Of a DNA stretch of 50,495 bases, positions 50,495 to 50,495 are shown one piece after another (the stretch's first letter is position 1; each line of letters opens with the position of its first letter). The stretch spans positions 1 through 50,495 of the forward strand of contig ONMI01000013.1 of NCBI GenBank assembly GCA_900318915.1, read 5' to 3'. The position numbers were made by a program, and so were the translations under genes. The notes below the pieces were generated by a model. It was not told the DNA's origin. It was given only the letters and a program-made list of their open reading frames with translations, and ran no database searches. This DNA comes from an uncultured Prevotellaceae bacterium. GTDB lineage: Bacteria > Bacteroidota > Bacteroidia > Bacteroidales > Bacteroidaceae.

Positions 50495-50495
50495 A

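Overview
The window looks like chromosome of a Prevotellaceae-type Bacteroidota (Prevotella/Segatella-like). Evidence: many promoters carry the Bacteroidota -7 box TAnnTTTG, three of them with a TTTG at exactly 19 bp spacing. Several encoded families are typical of this group (DUF6621, DUF3822, DUF4919, DUF5606, a Bacteroidota-type LptD, GH97, a carboxynorspermidine synthase). Codon use is GC-rich except in the first ~7.8 kb, which is visibly more A/T-rich and reads as acquired DNA.

Region 1 (1-7.8 kb, accessory). A one-direction gene train holds an unknown 182-aa protein, a small gene that appears frameshifted, then jetA-jetB-jetC-jetD, a Wadjet anti-plasmid SMC system with overlapping gene ends. 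It finishes in the N-terminal half of a Fic protein that lacks the catalytic half. A near-perfect palindrome marks the junction with the housekeeping genome.

Region 2 (7.8-13.2 kb, minus strand). dnaK stands behind its own terminator. A DUF6621 - carboxynorspermidine synthase - recA unit shares one visible promoter.

Region 3 (13.2-19.1 kb). nhaD (Na+/H+ antiporter) converges on a GH97 glycosidase across a perfect 56-bp palindrome. A small anchored protein precedes GH97. A PH-like membrane protein, dacB (PBP4) and a 90-aa acidic protein follow on the plus strand.

Region 4 (19.1-23.6 kb). A cobalamin riboswitch precedes a siderophore-receptor-like TonB-dependent receptor and a PepSY membrane protein. 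An HTH protein that lacks the usual WYL domain follows on the other strand.

Region 5 (23.6-33.1 kb). etfB-etfA-small membrane protein-acyl-CoA dehydrogenase form an electron-transfer operon with a canonical promoter and a possible leader attenuator. dnaG, a TPR protein and cardiolipin synthase run the other way.

Region 6 (33.1-42.6 kb). DUF3822-rsmD, a large secreted GH2 enzyme, DUF4919, DUF5606, pepT and a CPA2 antiporter whose C-terminal TrkA-C domains are separated by an apparent one-base frameshift.

Region 7 (42.6-50.5 kb). lptD, an 83-bp tandem duplication, an HD hydrolase, an oxaloacetate decarboxylase alpha-like protein without a biotinyl lysine, a lipoprotein, and queF plus a YhhQ transporter. 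The last two sit behind what looks like a preQ1-I riboswitch, so sensing, import and reduction of the queuosine precursor are grouped.

No rRNA, tRNA, CRISPR array or intact insertion sequence was seen. All family calls are by reading the protein sequence; no database was searched.
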